Shown here in pieces: positions 32,824 to 33,058 of a stretch of 33,058 bases of DNA; within the stretch, counting starts at the first letter, position 1, and every line of letters begins with the position of its first letter. The translations under genes and the position numbers were made by a program. The stretch is taken from contig QHWQ01000330.1 in the NCBI GenBank assembly GCA_003222635.1, positions 1 to 33,058 of the forward strand, in the 5' to 3' direction. The notes under the pieces are model-generated. The model made no database searches, was not told the DNA's origin, and worked only from the letters and a program-made list of their open reading frames with translations. This stretch comes from Acidobacteriota bacterium (GTDB lineage: Bacteria; Acidobacteriota; Vicinamibacteria; Vicinamibacterales; UBA2999).

Positions 32824-33058
32824 AAACCGCCGGCGTCCTTGTTGCGATAGCTCTGGCGCTGGCGTTGCAGACGAGCCTCGCGCGATTCGTCGTCGGGGGC
32901 ACCGCGGCGCTCGATCTGGTGCTGGTCGTCGTGGTGTACGTCGCGCTGACGACCGGGCCGGTGACCGGGATGCTGGCCGGCAGCGTCGCGGGAATCATCC
33001 AGGACGCGTTGTCGAGCGGCACGATCGGCATCGGCGGACTGGCGAAAGCGATTGTCGG
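32820..33058 (+). CDS. mreD: Rod-shape-determining protein MreD, 3' partial
   Basis: It starts at GTG 32820, overlapping the mreC TGA by four bases, and runs off the window after about 79 residues. The sequence is mostly hydrophobic: VLVAIALALALQTSL, an F-V-V-G-G loop, LDLVLVVVVYVALTTGP, then VTGMLAGSVAGIIQDALSSG, the G...G...D element of MreD. The expected product is a polytopic inner-membrane protein of the elongasome. The assignment is supported by the order after mreB and mreC. Confidence 0.88.
   Translation, partial: MKTAGVLVAIALALALQTSLARFVVGGTAALDLVLVVVVYVALTTGPVTGMLAGSVAGIIQDALSSGTIGIGGLAKAIV

Overview
The window is about 33 kb of very GC-rich bacterial chromosome. GTG and TTG starts are common, and neighbouring genes often overlap by a few bases. 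The gene set (Wzy/Wzc-type exopolysaccharide genes, mreBCD behind a GGDEF gene, an acidobacterial-style lasso gene set, PpiD, SppA) and the codon use suggest a Gram-negative of the Acidobacteriota, perhaps Vicinamibacteria. The taxonomy is an inference; no rRNA or other marker is present.

Layout. (1) 1-7.9 kb, plus strand: a polysaccharide operon with a partial Wzy-like polymerase, two GT4 glycosyltransferases, a NodU/CmcH-type carbamoyltransferase, a broken WcaI/WbuB-like glycosyltransferase, a PglC/WcaJ-like phosphoglycosyl transferase and a broken FAD reductase. It closes with a strong intrinsic terminator. (2) 8.0-11.5 kb, minus: one large secreted NHL-repeat protein behind a near-consensus promoter. 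(3) 11.6-17.2 kb: a lasso-peptide-like gene set comprising B2 protease (+), cyclase C (-), nucleotidyltransferase (-), then 2OG-Fe(II) oxygenase, B1/PqqD-like RRE, HPr-kinase-like protein and a second 2OG oxygenase (+). The kinase and nucleotidyltransferase are the tailoring partners known from paeninodin-type clusters. No separate precursor gene and no ABC transporter are visible. However, the N-terminus of the kinase carries a sequence that looks like a lasso leader (F-x-x-P-x-L-x-x-x-G). (4) 17.2-23.0 kb, minus: a second exopolysaccharide operon (exported beta-sandwich protein, Wzc-like BY-kinase, O-antigen ligase, HAD phosphatase, PRMT-like methyltransferase) behind a consensus promoter. 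(5) 23.2-26.1 kb: an RlmD-like rRNA methyltransferase and an FKBP lipoprotein (-), and a flavin amine oxidase (+). (6) 26.1-29.8 kb: SppA (+) and PpiD (-), convergent. (7) 29.9-33.1 kb: a GGDEF diguanylate cyclase followed by mreB, mreC and partial mreD.

The most unusual property is how many genes are damaged or joined abnormally. There is a frameshift near 5.22 kb and an in-frame TGA at 7478. Segments appear to be missing at about 13.60, 14.72, 15.74, 18.13, 24.07, 25.79 and 31.94 kb. The last removes roughly the final 45-50 residues of MreB, which is hard to reconcile with a functional essential protein. Either the contig carries a series of small deletions from assembly, or this genome is really decaying at these loci. 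The leader-kinase fusion in the lasso locus must be read with that in mind: it may be a real self-recognising fusion, or the scar of a deletion that removed the core peptide.
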